From Monomorium pharaonis (lineage: Eukaryota > Arthropoda > Insecta > Hymenoptera > Formicidae): a stretch of DNA of 64,000 nt. Under the pieces are notes generated by a model that had not been told where the DNA came from, made no database searches, and saw nothing but the letters and a program-made list of their open reading frames with translations. The DNA lies in the NCBI RefSeq assembly GCF_013373865.1, contig NC_050476.1:7786501-7850500 (forward strand), given 5' to 3'. Shown in pieces: positions 23,641-39,441 of this stretch (positions are counted from its first letter, which is position 1; each line of letters opens with the position of its first letter). A program made the translations under genes and the position numbers.

Positions 23641-26600
23641 GTGTTTCGAATTCCGTTTAATAAATTTATTCAAAGATCCATTATTCAATTGTTCCTTACA
23701 GGCTTCCCAACGTGCACATTATTCCGTCGCACAAATTGGATCGAATGATTTGCCAACTCGGCTCCAGCTTTCACTTTTTAATGACAATTTTCTCTTCGAT
23801 TTTTCGCGCGAAATTTGAATCGGATCGGGACCACGGCGGCGATGACTCATTCTCCGCATGTAAAGTAGTAATGTATGTTTGGATCGGGAAAAAATTTAGG
23901 CTGAGTCACTCCTATCGCTAGTCTATGTTCCGATCACGATATCGAAGTGCATGATCGCGACGTTCATGCTCATTTATATTCGCATGGTTCCACTTTGTTT
24001 TGCAGCCCTCTTTACAACGAAGGAATATTATCGCATTTATCTGGATTAAATACATGAAAAAGTTAATCATAAAAAAATTAAAAAAAATTTTTTTCATTAT
24101 ATAATGCAAATTGAACATTGGACAAAGGAGATTTATCTAAATTATGCAACATTGTTGAAAATGACTTGTATAAAAACTGACAAAGCTTAACAGAAGGAAA
24201 ATGATTTTTTTGAATGTGCCGTTATTGCATCAAAAATTAAAGTCTCCATTGACTTTTCATGTTCCTTGTCTCTTTATTGACATTCTATCTCTCCCACTAC
24301 GAATATGCTTCTGCGGGCATTGACCCCTTTTTAACAATGTGACACACGGGTGACGGAAATATAAACTGTCCAGGGTTCCCCAAAGATCTCTTAAGATCAT
24401 CCTTTAAGTTTTTCCAAGAACTGCCGTGCATTAGAATGGTAATATATAAAGCCGCGGTAAGATAATAATACACAGAAATATTTTCTTAATTAACTTATTT
24501 TTACCAAGTTCTATGCGCAAAATTTCACTGTGTAATTTAAAGAATTTTAAGATATTAAATCAAGTTGATTTTATAACGATTAAAAATATAACAGCGAACA
24601 CGGAGAGATAAGACATAGCAAAGATACATCGGATATTAAGAGCAAACATGAACTAGTATCATAAGAATCTAATTGGATACTATCACCGGCATCAAACTTA
24701 AAAGTATGAAATTATTGTAGATAACGGCTTCTTTGACGTAAAGTGATTTATTCATAGATACATTTACGATAATATATGCAACAAGAAGTAAATCGCTTTC
24801 TTATCGAAAGGAGCTCCGCCTCAAATAAGGTCCTATTGTAAAGTGATATATCTTTATCGCTATACACATTAAGTTAGCCTTCGTCAGAAATTACAGAAAT
24901 TCGCTTTATACAATTCTTCGACGGCGAATAAATTACGCACTAATCGAGAGATTTTATAATATAAATTACAAATAAAATTGTACAAGTTTAAGAACGTAAA
25001 AAAAAATTTATAACAGGATACCAAAATCATTTATAAATTTATTTGTAGGAGACCGTAGTTTTAATAAGAAAAAAATTACGCTAAATATAAAAAAACATAC
25101 ATCTTAGTAATAAAAACTTTAATTCGTGAAAATATCCGTTTTCTCAAAAACTGCTCGAGTATATTCTCCAAACATATAAATCCATTGTTAAAAAAAAAAT
25201 TTCGTTGTGCGTGTGTTCACATTTACGTATGTGTGTGCATGTGTGAGTGCATATCAAGCTAAAATGTAATTACACACAAAACTAGCTGCGTAAAAATGTA
25301 ACATTCACGTTGTCATGATTCAATCATGAACCAAATAATCACGAGCAATTTACGCTAATTTAATATATTTGCAAGACTACCTCATATTACGCTGAGAATG
25401 ATGTTACCAAGATGTTTGCGCACAACGAAAAAGTTGAAGCACGTAATATGTATGTGTGATAGAAACGCATATAGGCACTTGCCTTAGATATCTAACGAGT
25501 AATTAATAATCTGAAATGATACAAATATCTTACGATGGACAGTTCATCTAGAACAAATATATACAAAACGATACCGATTTTCCATTCCATTTGCGGTAAC
25601 GCGTTATTAATTATATGCATTATGTAACGTATTGTTTTTATTAATGCTCAGCAAATAAAAGTAACTGTCGGATTTAAAATATTTTAATTTTAAATCTTTT
25701 GTATCCTATTTTGTTAGTATCAAAATAAAATTGATTCATACTGTTACATTAAAAAAGGTACATAAAATAACAAGGCGTTTCAACCAACGTAGATTAACTT
25801 TAATCTCGGTTTAATTTACTTGTTATCTCATTCTAGTTCCAAAAATTAGAAAGAGATAAAGAGTAAGTTAATCCGAGATTAATCTACGTTGGTAGAAATA
25901 GGCCCAAGACAAAAACCAATCGAATCACCAAGGTTAACGTTAGCATTCTTGAAAACAATATTAGAAATCCATATTTGCGTCACGACGTTCAACATCAATC
26001 GAAATGATCGATTTTTGGGTCTTATATTGATCTATACAAAAATATATGTATACACGTCTCATATCAATTCTTTGTTTCACAGCCTGTTTTAAATAAAATG
26101 TAGCATACTCTTTGCCGACGATGTACAAGTGGCTAGAATTTATCAATAGAATTAGTATTTGTGTTACAATAAATTCTGTTAAATCGAATTCTTCGACATC
26201 TTTCTTATGCTATAATTAGTAATAGAGAACAATAAAAATCTGCTGTATTCATTAGCAAAGCTCGTTTTTGTCAGGGTTTGTCCGACAAGTATACAACTAT
26301 TTAAAACACACTGTGTTGATTTTATTTTTTCGGGTTTTCATTGCAAAACTCAAAATTCTTTAATTTTTCATCAGTAATTATATAAAATTTTACCTTCCAT
26401 TTACGATTTATTTAGCCTAAGATAAAAGTTCTTCATTTTTATAAAACACTCTGCGTTCCGCGCACATTTCACATTGGATGGACATTTACGTAAAATCAAA
26501 TAATACCAACTTTTGAAATAATATAAAGCACAAATTTTTAAATTATATCGACGCTTATTGTAATACTCAATCACAATGGGGCATTTTGGATATAACACTT

Positions 26601-28333
26601 TTTAAGTCAACACAGCTTAATGATGCAAAAATCAACATTTTTCACATGTTTCTCTAATAAATCTTGTAATCTGTAATGCATTTTCTTAATATTATTTGAT
26701 TGTATACTATCTCTTTAAAATAAAACTAATTATCTTACCATGTTACATAATTCACAAAACTGTTATATATATTTAACAATATGATCCAGTAACTTAATTT
26801 TGACAATTATTTAAATGGATTTAAAAGATGATACAAGTTAAAATCGTTATAATTTTTATGTAATAAATGATAGTATAAAAAAAGAAAACTAATTATTATT
26901 TATAATTTATATAAATATTATTTAAACATATCTACATGAAAAATATTAATTATCAATTTAAATCAAAAGAAATATAATAAAATGTAGTTATTTATTATGC
27001 TATTAACTTAGGAATTTGGGAAACCTTTCCCTTTTTACGCAATAAAACAATAAAAAGATATAAGATGGAAAATTAGAGTAAAGAAATATAAACACAAAAC
27101 GCAATAGAGTTGTATAGCCTCTGGTGCAAAAACGATGAATATTTACAGATTACTATTTCGGGAAGGCAGAGTATAGATATGCTAACTTATCTCCTTGTCT
27201 CGTTTCTTTTTATTTTATACAAACTATAGCTTATGTTTATTCTATTTTCTGATATACTCTAAAATCTTATGTATAATCTAATCATAATACACACATCTCT
27301 CAGTCTATTCTGTACATACGATCGGCGCAAAGAAAATCCTTGCTTATCGCTCTGTGCGCCAAGTAGACATTTTAAAAGCCGATAGAAAAGATCGATGGAC
27401 ATTTGGCCGTCGTAACACATTATATTCCGAAAACGATTGGTTGCTATCATCTCTATGTCCTCGCAACTTATCATTTGGGTTAATCGGCTTGTTAATCCTT
27501 ATTTTAGGTTATTACCAACATTTAATAGTTAAGGTAACACGCATTTTATAGACCGTGTTGTTAAGATTGCTACGAATAATGCAATCTTGTGGTCGCAGAT
27601 CGTTAATTATCTCGTGTGAAAATTATTTTGTTATCATCCACAGTGAAAGGTGTGATACAAAATTTTTTTTAAATCGAAAACAATTATTTTCTATAAACAA
27701 ATCGATTATTATAAAGGTATGTATCACGGTTCATCCGTGATTTGTCTTCCGCTGTCGGAAAAAATGAAATGGATTATTTTTTGTAAAAAAAAGAACAATT
27801 CAACGAAACATAAAAACGGAAATACAAACAAATATTTTTATAATCGTGTGCATCGTAAGGTAAAACAGTATCGTTCGTATTTTCGTATTATACAAGCGAA
27901 TTTCAAGTACGCACGTGTGTGTGGAAGCACAAAATAATTTTTTTGTCTTGCATTGTGCAGCGTTGTCCTAGGAAATTTTATAGATTGACGTATAAATGCA
28001 GATCGATGATTGACTAGCGATGCTATTAATATCTAAACATATAATCTTCGTAAATACAAATGTGTGAAGTGCAATTGACAAAAAATGTTCACCATGTATG
28101 ATAGCTGTATTGTAATGTGACTACGTTATAATACTTTGAGTCTTAAGTTCGCTCGCTCGCTCGCTCGTAAATTATACTTGATAATATACGATCTGCAATA
28201 ATTTGATGAGAAACAATCATTAACGTTAACTTTGCATCGAGAGTCGCTATCGTAAACGCCCCGGAGCCTTGTGCAGAGCTAACAGACGACACGAAGTGGG
28301 CTAGTGAATCCTAGGATGAGGAATGTAGTTTTC
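23641..28333. other. Intergenic region between plastin promoter and lid 3' end
   Basis: AT-rich DNA between two minus-strand genes. The part nearest 28333 should hold the lid 3' UTR, whose end I cannot fix. A (CTCG)n tract lies at about 28152-28168 and a foldback element at 25774-25904. No supported coding frame; those at 25889-26092, 27259-27474 and 27354-27937 look random. Confidence 0.5.
25774..25904. repeat. Short foldback MITE
   Basis: About 131 bases. The left arm starts GGCGTTTCAACCAACGTAGA and continues TTAACTTTAATCTCGG. The right arm has CCGAGATTAATCTACGTTGG then TAGAAATAGGCC, an imperfect inverse. No coding capacity. Confidence 0.7.
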
Positions 28334-31300
28334 CTAGACACCCGCTTCCGTGTCGGTGGTGCTGCCATGGTACTCCTGGGGCTGAGAAAGGGAAAGAAGT
28401 GCATCCAGACCTAATGATTCAGCCGGATCTGGCGCGGATCTCGACTATAATGTTTAACACACACACAAAAAAAGACTGCCTCTAAAATTATAGCCGAGTG
28501 TAACAAAATAATGCAACAAAACGGAAAAGTGAAATCTTGTCAAATTAAATTTCACGATGTAGGATGTTTACATATATTCGCTGACATGCATATTTATACC
28601 TATAAAATAAAATGTAAAATGTGGCCGATAACATATGCGATAATAATATACACACAATTCGATAATGTACATAACCTCTTGTGATTTTACAAAATTAAAA
28701 AAAGGAGAAGAAATAGTAAACGGTATACATTATGTTTTTCCGAACACTTTTTTCCTTACCGATGCACTTTGATCGGCTTCTTTACAGTTGCTACAAATAT
28801 AATCATCTTCCTCCGCAATTTCTGTACGATCCAATCCAACACAATGCATATGGAACCAACCTTCGCAGCCACCATCACACTGAACCCAATCAACTTCTTT
28901 ACCTAAATAACAAATAAAATAAATATACGTGTTGAAATGTAGACAAAATAAAAGTATAATTTAAGAAACAAATGAGGGTATAATTAAAATACTCCTAAAT
29001 CAAATCATATATACAAAAATAATTTGTGTGTAACATATTTGATGTGTAACATACTTTATGATTAAAAAATTTATGTACACAATTATTGGCAATATAATGT
29101 TTATTATTGACATTATCCATTGCATATATTACGACATATAATTATTATATTGTATATAGACATTTATAATGCTTAGACGATATCATTAAAATCACGTTGC
29201 GAATATATTGTAGACAATGTCCTTACCACTAGGCCGCAAACAGTTAACCGCTGCGCAATCATCCTCTTCGTCCGAACTTTCTTGCTTAGTCTTCTTCGTA
29301 CGATTACCGCCTCGCTTCCTAGGACTTTCTTCACCCTCGCTCTTACGTTTCATCTGCAATTTATGTTTAACTTAAAATTAAGCTGTTTAATTAATATTTG
29401 TAAAACTGAGATTATTTCTATATTTAAATTTGGATTTACGTAATAATCTATATTTAGATTATTACGTAAAATAAAATCCAAATTTTACTACAAAAATTTA
29501 TTAATTTCTAAGATTAATATTTTTATTAATATAACATTTCATTCGAGACACTATCATTATCGAAGAATCAAATACCTTTCGAGGTCCACGTTTTATGGGA
29601 ACCGGCGAACTGCTTTGTCTCTTTTCTTTAGCGACAGGACCGCCGCTTTTGCTGCGTTTAACCACATTTTTTTCCTCAGCCTTTTGGCGTCCGATTTTCT
29701 TAAGTAATTCAAATTCCTCCGATTTTCTCTTCCTACCCCGTTTCTTCACGTCCTTCATTTCTTGATCGATATTCGCTTGGACTTCTTCAAGTGACTTGTA
29801 TTTTCGCATAGTATTATGATTATTCATGTAACTCAATATGCGCCAAATGTGCTGTGTTTCGTCCAATGCGACTTCTAACAAGTCCCCTTCCATCATAAGT
29901 TCTTCCAAACGCGATCTCGTACTCGAAGATAACATGCCAAATGACTCACTGTCACTCGACTGAGTTTTTCGTCGAATTTTCGAGACTAAAAATAATAATA
30001 TAAAATATAATTATTTTGTAATTAAATATTGAAAATACATTACATATATTTATCACAATTAGAGAAACTCACTATAGGAATATGCGTGCTCATTACTATT
30101 AAAAGTACTACATGTTGGTTCCTCATCCAGAGCAACGATATCGTCATCATCATCCTAAAATATTAAAAAAATATTTATTTTTTGTTTTGTTATTTATAAA
30201 GATCATTTACACTTAACAGATTTATTGCTCATATTATTATCAATACTTACAGCAGTACTAGGCGTGCTATCGTCCGAATGCACTCCGCTGAGAGGCGCAA
30301 TAGCCTGTACTCTCTGATGAAGTTCGGGATTATTTGCTGCCTTTTTCAGCTCGCTAGTGATGATCTTTTCCGTCTTCTCCCTTGCCGCAGCTTCAACTAA
30401 CTTTTGCGACATTACAGAAAGTTTCGCCAATATCGATGAGAGTTCGTCCGTAGCTAATGCTTTCCTCGCTCGATCCTAATTATTATACATATATTGTGTG
30501 TGATACATATATATACATATATAATAGCTAAAGGTATCGTTTACTTAAATAATGCAAGAAAATATTTAATAAGACCTACCTGCCAATTCATCGCGCGTTC
30601 CGTTAGACATTGCAACGCTTCTCCTTCCGGAACCCGGATCGGAATTTTTTGGAGACTCACTAAGAGAGCCAATATAGTTTCCAAACGAGGTCGTCGAGAA
30701 CGTAAACAACATGGACATAAAAACTTCATATCCTTCGACGTTGGTTTACCTTTGTACGATGTTTTGGGCAAAGGCACACAGTTTACTGTATAAATAAAAT
30801 TTCATATATAATTAAAATATCACACACAAATAATAGCTATTTTTGGCTTTTAAATTACTGTACTTACTGTGAAACCAGTCCTTGCAAAGCTCGCATTGGA
30901 GCATAGTACCGAATTTTGGTCGCCGGCAAACGCAATACTTGGAATCTTCTGCTTCTGCTTTCATCTTCATCAAGTTTCTTTCTCTCAAACTTCTCATCGC
31001 CTCCATTTCGCGCTGTTCTGCTAGCTTGAAAGCAGCTACCACATTTGCCGAGTCGCTGGAATCGTCCAACTTTGTATCACAGACATAAACGGCACCTATG
31101 GATTCGTCGCCTTTGTTCTTCTTAGTTTTCATTGCCTGTACGCCGACGCCAATTCGCGGCGATAGAGCTTCCATTAGCGTATAGTGAGAGTTTTTTCTTA
31201 AGAATGTTCTCGCGGTCCTTTCTTTCCAAGCTTTTGCCTGCGAGAGGGTAGATTCCAACGTTGGAAGGTCGTTTAGATGCAAAGGAATGTTTCTTCCTTT

Positions 31301-33494
31301 CCTTAATAAATCGTCCATAGTATCATAATAGGGAAGATTTTCTCTTGACCGTATATCATCAATCAGTTTCGTCCAATTCTTTGCTTTATTAAGTATATCT
31401 TGAAGAGTATCCAAACTCGGCAAATACGCCTCAACCTCCTCTGCCTCACGAATAAATTCCTCCACAGCCGCGATGGTTCGTCTATTTTTGGTATTAAGAA
31501 ACACCTTGGCCTTCTCTTCCCACTTATCAATTGCTTTCGTTAACGCGTGCAATTCTGACAGTGTACTTTCGATACTGACATGAGGTGGTATCGTCATGCC
31601 TTTCTCGATTAACTTTACTATTTCTTCGCGACTAACAGACTTCGGATCATCTTGAAGGGATTTTACTTCTTCTAGCCACTGGATCTGTGCCAGTTTCTAT
31701 AAAAAAAGTTTTATTAAAACACAATATTTTTAACAAAAAAATATACATATGATCTTTATATGTATGATTACATACTTGTTTCAATCGTACTAGTTGAGGT
31801 AATTCAATGCAGATAGAGTCACCAAAATCAATGCATTTCTCCAATTTCTCTACGTCGCAATCATCGTCCTTGGATTCCAATTCTGCTGCATCCTTTTGAA
31901 ATTGTAATACTTGATCAAGTATAAATTTGACACCATCCGATTCCTTAAGTTCACAGCACAAATTAGTTATTTCCTTATAAAAAAGTGTCAATTCTTCTAC
32001 TGTAAGTTTATACTTGGTATCAACTGTTTGTCTAGTCCTATAAAAATGAAAATTGTAGAAAATAAAATCATGTAAATTACAATACAGCATGGCATAATAA
32101 AATCTTACGCTTTACTAACCTCGTGCGTTGTTTATTGTTTAATAGCTGTTGTGCAACGCTGGCGCATTTCTCGGCATCTTGCACAGCTGTTGTTAAAGCT
32201 GTCAGTAGTTCACTTTCAGGGAACTTTTTGTTTTCAGCTTCATTTAGGAGTTCTTTCAAGTCATTTAATTCAATTTTATCGTTTTTAGGATCCATCGCTT
32301 CCTTCACCTTGGCCACCCACGAATCAAATGATTCGGCCTTCAGTTTTAATTTTTGCAGCATGATTGGCAGCTCATCCAATGTATATCGATAACGTAACGT
32401 ATGCTTCTCTGGTGGGCAGGAGCATAAATCAGCAAAGTGTCTCAAACAAACTAACTGCAAGTTGTGGCACGAACATGTGACTGCACTGAGAAAACAGGTG
32501 GTTTTGCATGCTTCGCACTGTCTCTCGTCATCTGGTAGAAGCTCAAAAGCCTCACGTTCTGCCTCTGTCACACCCTTAACAAAACAAGATCCACAATTCC
32601 AGATTCACAATTACAATAAATTTCATTGTTTTAACAAAAAGCGTGTTTTCATAAAACAATAATTAACGCGCAAATATTGTTTCAAGCGGAGTAATATGCG
32701 ATTTGAAAATTATATTTCACTGAGGCACACACGCATCCATCTGTAGAGGACGAATGTAACGCGTATCGAGGTGTATGGCGGAATTCGGGGTGCTCACGCG
32801 ATCAACGTGGCGCTCCGCACTCAAGGATTTGGCACGTAAATAGCGCACATCTAGGCAAATTATGCGAAACAGCCGCGGGAAACCTAAGCTGCGCGTTTAG
32901 CATCATGGCACAAGGCTTCGAAAACATAACCTTTTTACTCACCTATACTAAGTTACATAACTAGAACAAAGACGCAGCGAATAAGCATCGGCCAGTCAAG
33001 GCCGACAGCCACGACCACGAGAACACCACTACGATAACGGCAAGTCCGATGGAATCGGCAATAATAAAAATATGTGGCGACACTAATTACGTTTACAACG
33101 TGGACAGATCCTGAATTCTGCCAGTTCTGAACGCCGAATGGTTGACGATACCATTATACCACGGGTACATACATATATGTACGAATTTTGCCGCGCGTCG
33201 CGTGTACGTATGTGTCGTGTCGTGTGTATGCGCGTGCGCGCGCGTGTGCATCAGATCCCAGACCGCGCTGACCGCGCCAACCACGCCGACCGCGCGCCGT
33301 TGGAACGTAATGTACTACTTTGCCTAAATATATCGACCTTTCATGGCAAAACTATTATCAGTATTCAAACGTTACATCTTTTTTCCGTTGGAAACAAGAT
33401 TGTATTTTATATCTAATATTTTTTTATCACGTTTCTTGATTATCAATCCAAAACATAAATTTTGCATTTTATATACACACACACACACACACAC

Positions 33495-33542
<48 letters not shown>

Positions 33543-36500
33543 TAAATATTATATTGAATTTAACATTGAACATAAGATACGAATATAGAGCATTTTTTAA
33601 ATCTGGAAATATTCTATGTTGCGACTTTCAAAAAGTAAATAATTGCAGCCATTAAAAAAATAAAAAACAAAATTAGATTTATATAAAATTATCTAAATAA
33701 TTAAATATTTAATTATAATAAAAATGACAAATGACAATTAACTTATTAAATTCTCCTTAAGAGAATTCTCCTGTTGTGAAATATTTTAAGTTTTTCTTCT
33801 TCAGAAATTAATATTATAAATATCAATATATATAAATATTAATATATATTTACCCATTCTAGTAAGTTTTTCCGCAATTTCTTCTCATCCTCTACCATTT
33901 GCAACATGTCGTGATACGTGGCGGTTGCGACTCCGATATCTAACGAATCTGGATCCAATGACATTTTACAAACTAGCTCGTCATGAGAAAATACACAGAA
34001 CCTTCTTAAGTTGGAATAATGCGTGATGCATTCTCGCCCAATTTTAAGCTGATAACAAAAACAATTAATTTAACTTATATAATCTATGTACAATATCGAG
34101 TATATGTAAAATTTGAATTGTTGAATGTTTTAATACTGTTATCATGTGTATTTAGATCAATCACTTTATTCGAATCTAAACTCGATTATCATCTCATAAT
34201 CTACGTACCCAATCTGCAGGTGCAAAATTTACAGCTTCTGCAAAATTGTAACCCTGATTAAAGCCTGCATGATAAGCTCTGGGAAATGTTACGACAAATT
34301 CACCGGCGTGTTGATCTGTTCTAAATACTGGTACTCCTGTTAAACAATTACAAAATTATATCAATCATAAATTTAAAAAAATATAATCTCACAAACTAAA
34401 TAAATGATCCAAATTGTAGAAACAAATATAGATTTCCTGATTTTCTCTCTTTAATAAAAAAAACCATTTTTACAAATTTATTATGTTAATTATGTGTAAA
34501 TTTTTTTTACTTCGTTAAAGCTGTTGAAATTTTAAACGGTATGATGTACCTTCACTTGTTAAGATGTTTGGATTCATAATGGTAACAAGTTGATGCAATA
34601 AATCAGGCTGGCTGTGAAACAATTCTGGCGCGGCGGACTTCATCGATTGCTCGAAACGTTCCGCCTGAGAACCAGGTACACCATACCATGTCTTTGGTTC
34701 GCCCCAATGTAAATAATTAATGGAATAGCTCCAATGATCCTCATTGTGCCAACAGAATGTTGCGAAGCACATGCCGACGTACATCCAAGGAACTTTCATG
34801 CCACTAATATCAGCATTAATGTGGCCAAGGACGCTTCCACGTAAAACCGGCAAGTTATTTAAATTCCACGAAGATTCGGCATACTCTTGATCGCAAGTGA
34901 ACAAATTAACGCTTGTCTTGGTAGGAAATCCGGATCCATGATCCATCGTATGCAAATCGGCGCCATATTCTACAGTGACATCTTCGTCAATGGACGAGAC
35001 TATTCGCCAGAACTCCTTTTCCACTAGTGATGTCGGCACCATCTACAGATAAAAAATTTTTTAGTTGTATAATAAAGATAAAAAATATATTTAAGAAAAA
35101 TATACATATATATATTTTTCTATTATTTACATGCACAGGCATATTAAAATAGTCGCTTTTGAATTGATCGGCCATCTCTCCGAATTGTTGCAGCGTGTAT
35201 TCTCTCTGCGCTTGTTCGAAACCGAACGCCTCCATAGGTTTTGAGACCTCTTCGGCGACGCACTTAGGACATCGCCAGTCGCCCTTTGGAATTTCCGTCA
35301 ATGGCGGCATAAGGCAAAATGTATGATAGCTGTCATCACATCCGTCACACAATAGCATGTTTTCTTCATTGTCGCCTCTTGCGCAATTGTGACAAATATA
35401 TTTTGCCAACTAAATAAAAATGAAGAGAAAGATAACACAATTAAATTATATATGATTTCTCATTGTAAATGTTGTAATATAAATCGATCATCAAATTACA
35501 CTCACAGGATCAAAGTCGTAAACCAGCTTCAAACCACGAGTTTTGTTAGATTTCTTTGCCTCTTTGGTATTAAAGCCCGCCATTTTCGGGCCTGGTCCAT
35601 AAAATTGTAACTTCTTAAGTTCTTTGCTCTTATCGATATCGCAACTGAGATGTCTACTCTTAATTTTGTCCTTGCACTCATTGTCCGAGTCGCATTCCTC
35701 TTTACAGTCTTCTTGTTTAATCGATACATCTTGCTTCTCGTCTTGCCCAGAATATCGCTTAGATCGTCGTGAAAATTTTTCATTTGGCGGTTTAATTTGT
35801 TGTCGAGATATTATACCATGTGGCTTATAATCACGGTCTCTCTTCTCGTTTCCGTCCGATTCTGGTTCAAATTTCTACATAAAACAAAACAAAAAAATAA
35901 TCGTATAATTATTATTAATTTCAGTAAATTATAATTAATTTTACGAAAATGTCACATTGATATCTTGATGAATAATTAATGGCAAGCCAAAAATTTGACT
36001 TACAATATCTGACAATGTCTTTCCTTGTTTGAAAACGTCAAAGGGATATAAAATTCTCTCGTAGTGATTCTTCAATATGCTGCCTACGCTTCGTCCAGAT
36101 GGGTAACCCAATTTATTGGCAATTTTTGCCCATCTTCTCTCTTTAGTCACAGTTTCTATGCCACCTGTAAATGACGCATAGAAATTAAAATCATAAATGT
36201 ATAAAGGTGTATAACCAAGAAAATAAATAAAACTTACCTTCGTCTGTAACAATTTTATGTAAAGAATACAAGTCCAGTGCTTTACGTTCTACAAGTGGAA
36301 TTTTCAAAGACGAACCTTGAAGCTCCCAAAACTTTGCAATTTGATCTAAAAAATTAAGTTTTATCCTGGTCTTGGCTTCTAATTCATTTAGCCTTTGTAT
36401 TCTCGGAACAAATTTGAACTTGTCCACGTCGACGGCAAATGGTGGCTGCCAGTTCTGCAAATCAAAATATTTTATAAATATCTTAAAAAATGATTTACAA

Positions 36501-38914
36501 TTTTATTTTGGCAAGAAAGAAAGAGGATTCTCTCTCTTTCTCGTCCTTCTATCGCCTGTCATTTCTATATATAAAGTTTAAATTCTGAAAAGTATTCCAA
36601 ATTTAAAGCTGCCTAATGATATGTAATTTGCGTCGACAATGGTTATTACTTATTTATAGAGCTGGAGATCTGGTATTACTTCAGTTCATAACTAAAGGCA
36701 CAGTTAGTATACGTGGCCCTTACCTTGTTGTAACATAACTAACGTTCGATAGCAAAGAAGATAATTGAATTTTCAAACTTTGATATATATACACATTATG
36801 TACACATAAAGTTAAATTTGGAATAAAAATGTCAACGTGTAGGTTTAATCTCGTTAATACAGATCATCTAACAAACCTTTTATATCCAAGTATATTATAA
36901 ATATAATATATAAACAAATATTTCATCTGTTTATCTCTTATATTTTTTTATTTATAAGAGAGAAATTGCATTAACTGTTATTTATATTTTATTCTTAGTA
37001 AACTTGAAGGTCTTCATACAACTCGGTTAGTGCAAAATCTAGATTCTTTCTTATAAAGTATCTATATGTATAATTAATCAATATCACATAATATACCTGC
37101 GTAACACAATGTAACAGTCCTGTAACATTTTTAAATATATAGACATTTAATATATACACTATCTGAATAAATTATACGATATAAAACAATTAAACAAAAC
37201 AATCAATTCTGAAAACTTCCTTATATGATGAGTATTATTGAGAACAAAGAATATTAAATTTTAATCTCTCCCTCTCAAAAACAAGTCCAGATGAATCTCG
37301 TACATAGAACACGTTATTTAATGCTAATTAATAAGTACGGTTTTATAAATTTTTAATCACAAAAAAATTAACATTATACTGCGTGGTTTATAAAAGATTA
37401 CATTCAACAAACAATATTATTTAATCGAGCAAAAGTAAATAAATTATATTAAAGTTAAGTGCTAGAAAATAATACTTGGGTAGATTTATAAAGAAAAATC
37501 AATCTCAATTTAAAGAATGTAATACTAATATCGAGATTTGATGCGGTATGTACACGAGAAGATATATTGATAAGTATTGCCCAGAGATTTAATTTTGACT
37601 TAGCATAATGTTGAAACGCTCGTAATCGTAAAGCCTGCTAATCAAGCTATCGTTTTACAAGCGTCCAACGCCCGTGTGCAACGTCGTGCACTTCCTACGA
37701 CACAACTTCCGTAATGGCGGCGTACTCTTGTGAAAATATCAGCTCTCTAGAAACCGTTAGAGATATTCTTTTCGAGAGTATTGTCGTGCTTTTCCATCAT
37801 GCGCGATGTCGGGGCAAATCGGTGGAAAAAAAAATTAAGCGCAGCGCAGTTTCGCAGAAAATTCTCACGCACTTGTTTACCATGACACGGAATGGAAACA
37901 CTTATTATTACGATTCTTTCGTCTAGCAATCTGAAACAGAATGATCCGATTGGGCAAACTATATCCTGGAACCGAGGAAAACATACGTAACGCGTAAAAA
38001 TTAAATGTTTCGACGAAATTAATAACAGATCACATTGTACGTTAAGATATAGAGAAAAAATAGAAAAAAAAATTTTTTTTTTTAAATCTATAATCATATT
38101 TACATTAAATAAAATATTAAAAAATAAAATGTATTAACATTTTCTAAATTATAGGAAATATTATCCTGTCTGAAATAAACGATTTAGTTTTTATAAAATT
38201 TCTGCTTGGTACTATTCCGAAAAATATTTATTTGAATCCAGCATTTTTTTTTCAATGCATAGATACGACGCAGTTCATCCGAAAACTCGAAAGTTGTGCC
38301 CAACTTGAGACACGAAATAATGGCTTCCTTATTGATTCTCTTTGAGAGGATTCGCGAATGGTTAAAGGCTCCTGTGATAAATCGATGCGATCGGAAGCCT
38401 TGCGATAAATTCCCCCTCGCGTTTTCAACGATAAAATTTTGGAAATTTCGAAACAAACTCGAAGGTAAACTTGCCGCGGTAGTTTATCTCGCTTCCAGAC
38501 AGATCGGTTTCGCGAAATATATCGGGAGCACGTCGATTTTACATGTACACGTCATCTCCTGTGTACCTTTCGTATAACAAGAGACATTTGATCGGAATAT
38601 ATATTTCGAAGCCGATTAGAAAGATTTAATCGGTTTAAAGAGCGTTTTTTTTTTAAGTACACATTCACAAATCTCACTTTTTTTCCTTTATTATTGTTGA
38701 TGAAAATTACTCGAAAAATTGCGCACTGAAATTCTTACGTCACATTACACTTGCTCACGATTAGAATCAATATACAAAGCAGTGTTTTCCTACGATATGA
38801 TATGATTAGATTAAAAAAAAAACAATGAGTATCGTAAATTATGCAGTATCGTAAATTGATCGTATCGGCACGTAGAAGCAAAAAGAAATATCGTAGAAAT
38901 AGCTGATAAATTTT

Positions 38915-38992
<78 letters not shown>

Positions 38993-39377
38993 GAGGAGAG
39001 GGGGGAGGAAGAGAGAATAAACAATCGGCTACAGCCGGGATAATTATTTAAGTATCGATTAGCCGGTGTAGGTAAAAATCAATAATTACTCGAGGGTCCG
39101 CGGCGCCTTGGCGCTTTTGATGGGCAGGTCATCCGGAGAGAATGGACGCGTAATCGCGAACGCGTTATCGTTTTACCTTCGCGCGACGCGTTATTTCCCC
39201 GTAAAACGCAATCTTCACGGTCGGATATTAAAGATTACCATTATCTCGATGCGCTCAAAACACGCGACGCGGAGCAAGAGCTGTCGGAGAAGGTGCATAA
39301 TAGATGCCGAGATCCTCTCTGCGCGAAGGAGGAAAAACTTGATCGAGGGGAAAGGCACATGTTTCTAGAGAAAATTC

Positions 39378-39441
<64 letters not shown>

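Noticed and set aside
28152..28168. CTCG tandem tract as a possible CRISPR-like or regulatory array
   Set aside because: A simple four-base microsatellite with no spacers. The window is an animal genome and no CRISPR array exists in it.
35529..35783. 84-codon minus-strand frame MKNFHDDLSDILG
   Set aside because: It is the wrong frame of lid exon 35506-35874. The phase-correct reading gives the acidic linker ending in LKLVYDFDP before PHD1.
37714..37926. 70-codon plus-strand frame MAAYSCENISSLETV
   Set aside because: Short, in a lid intron, no homologue or splice context recognised.
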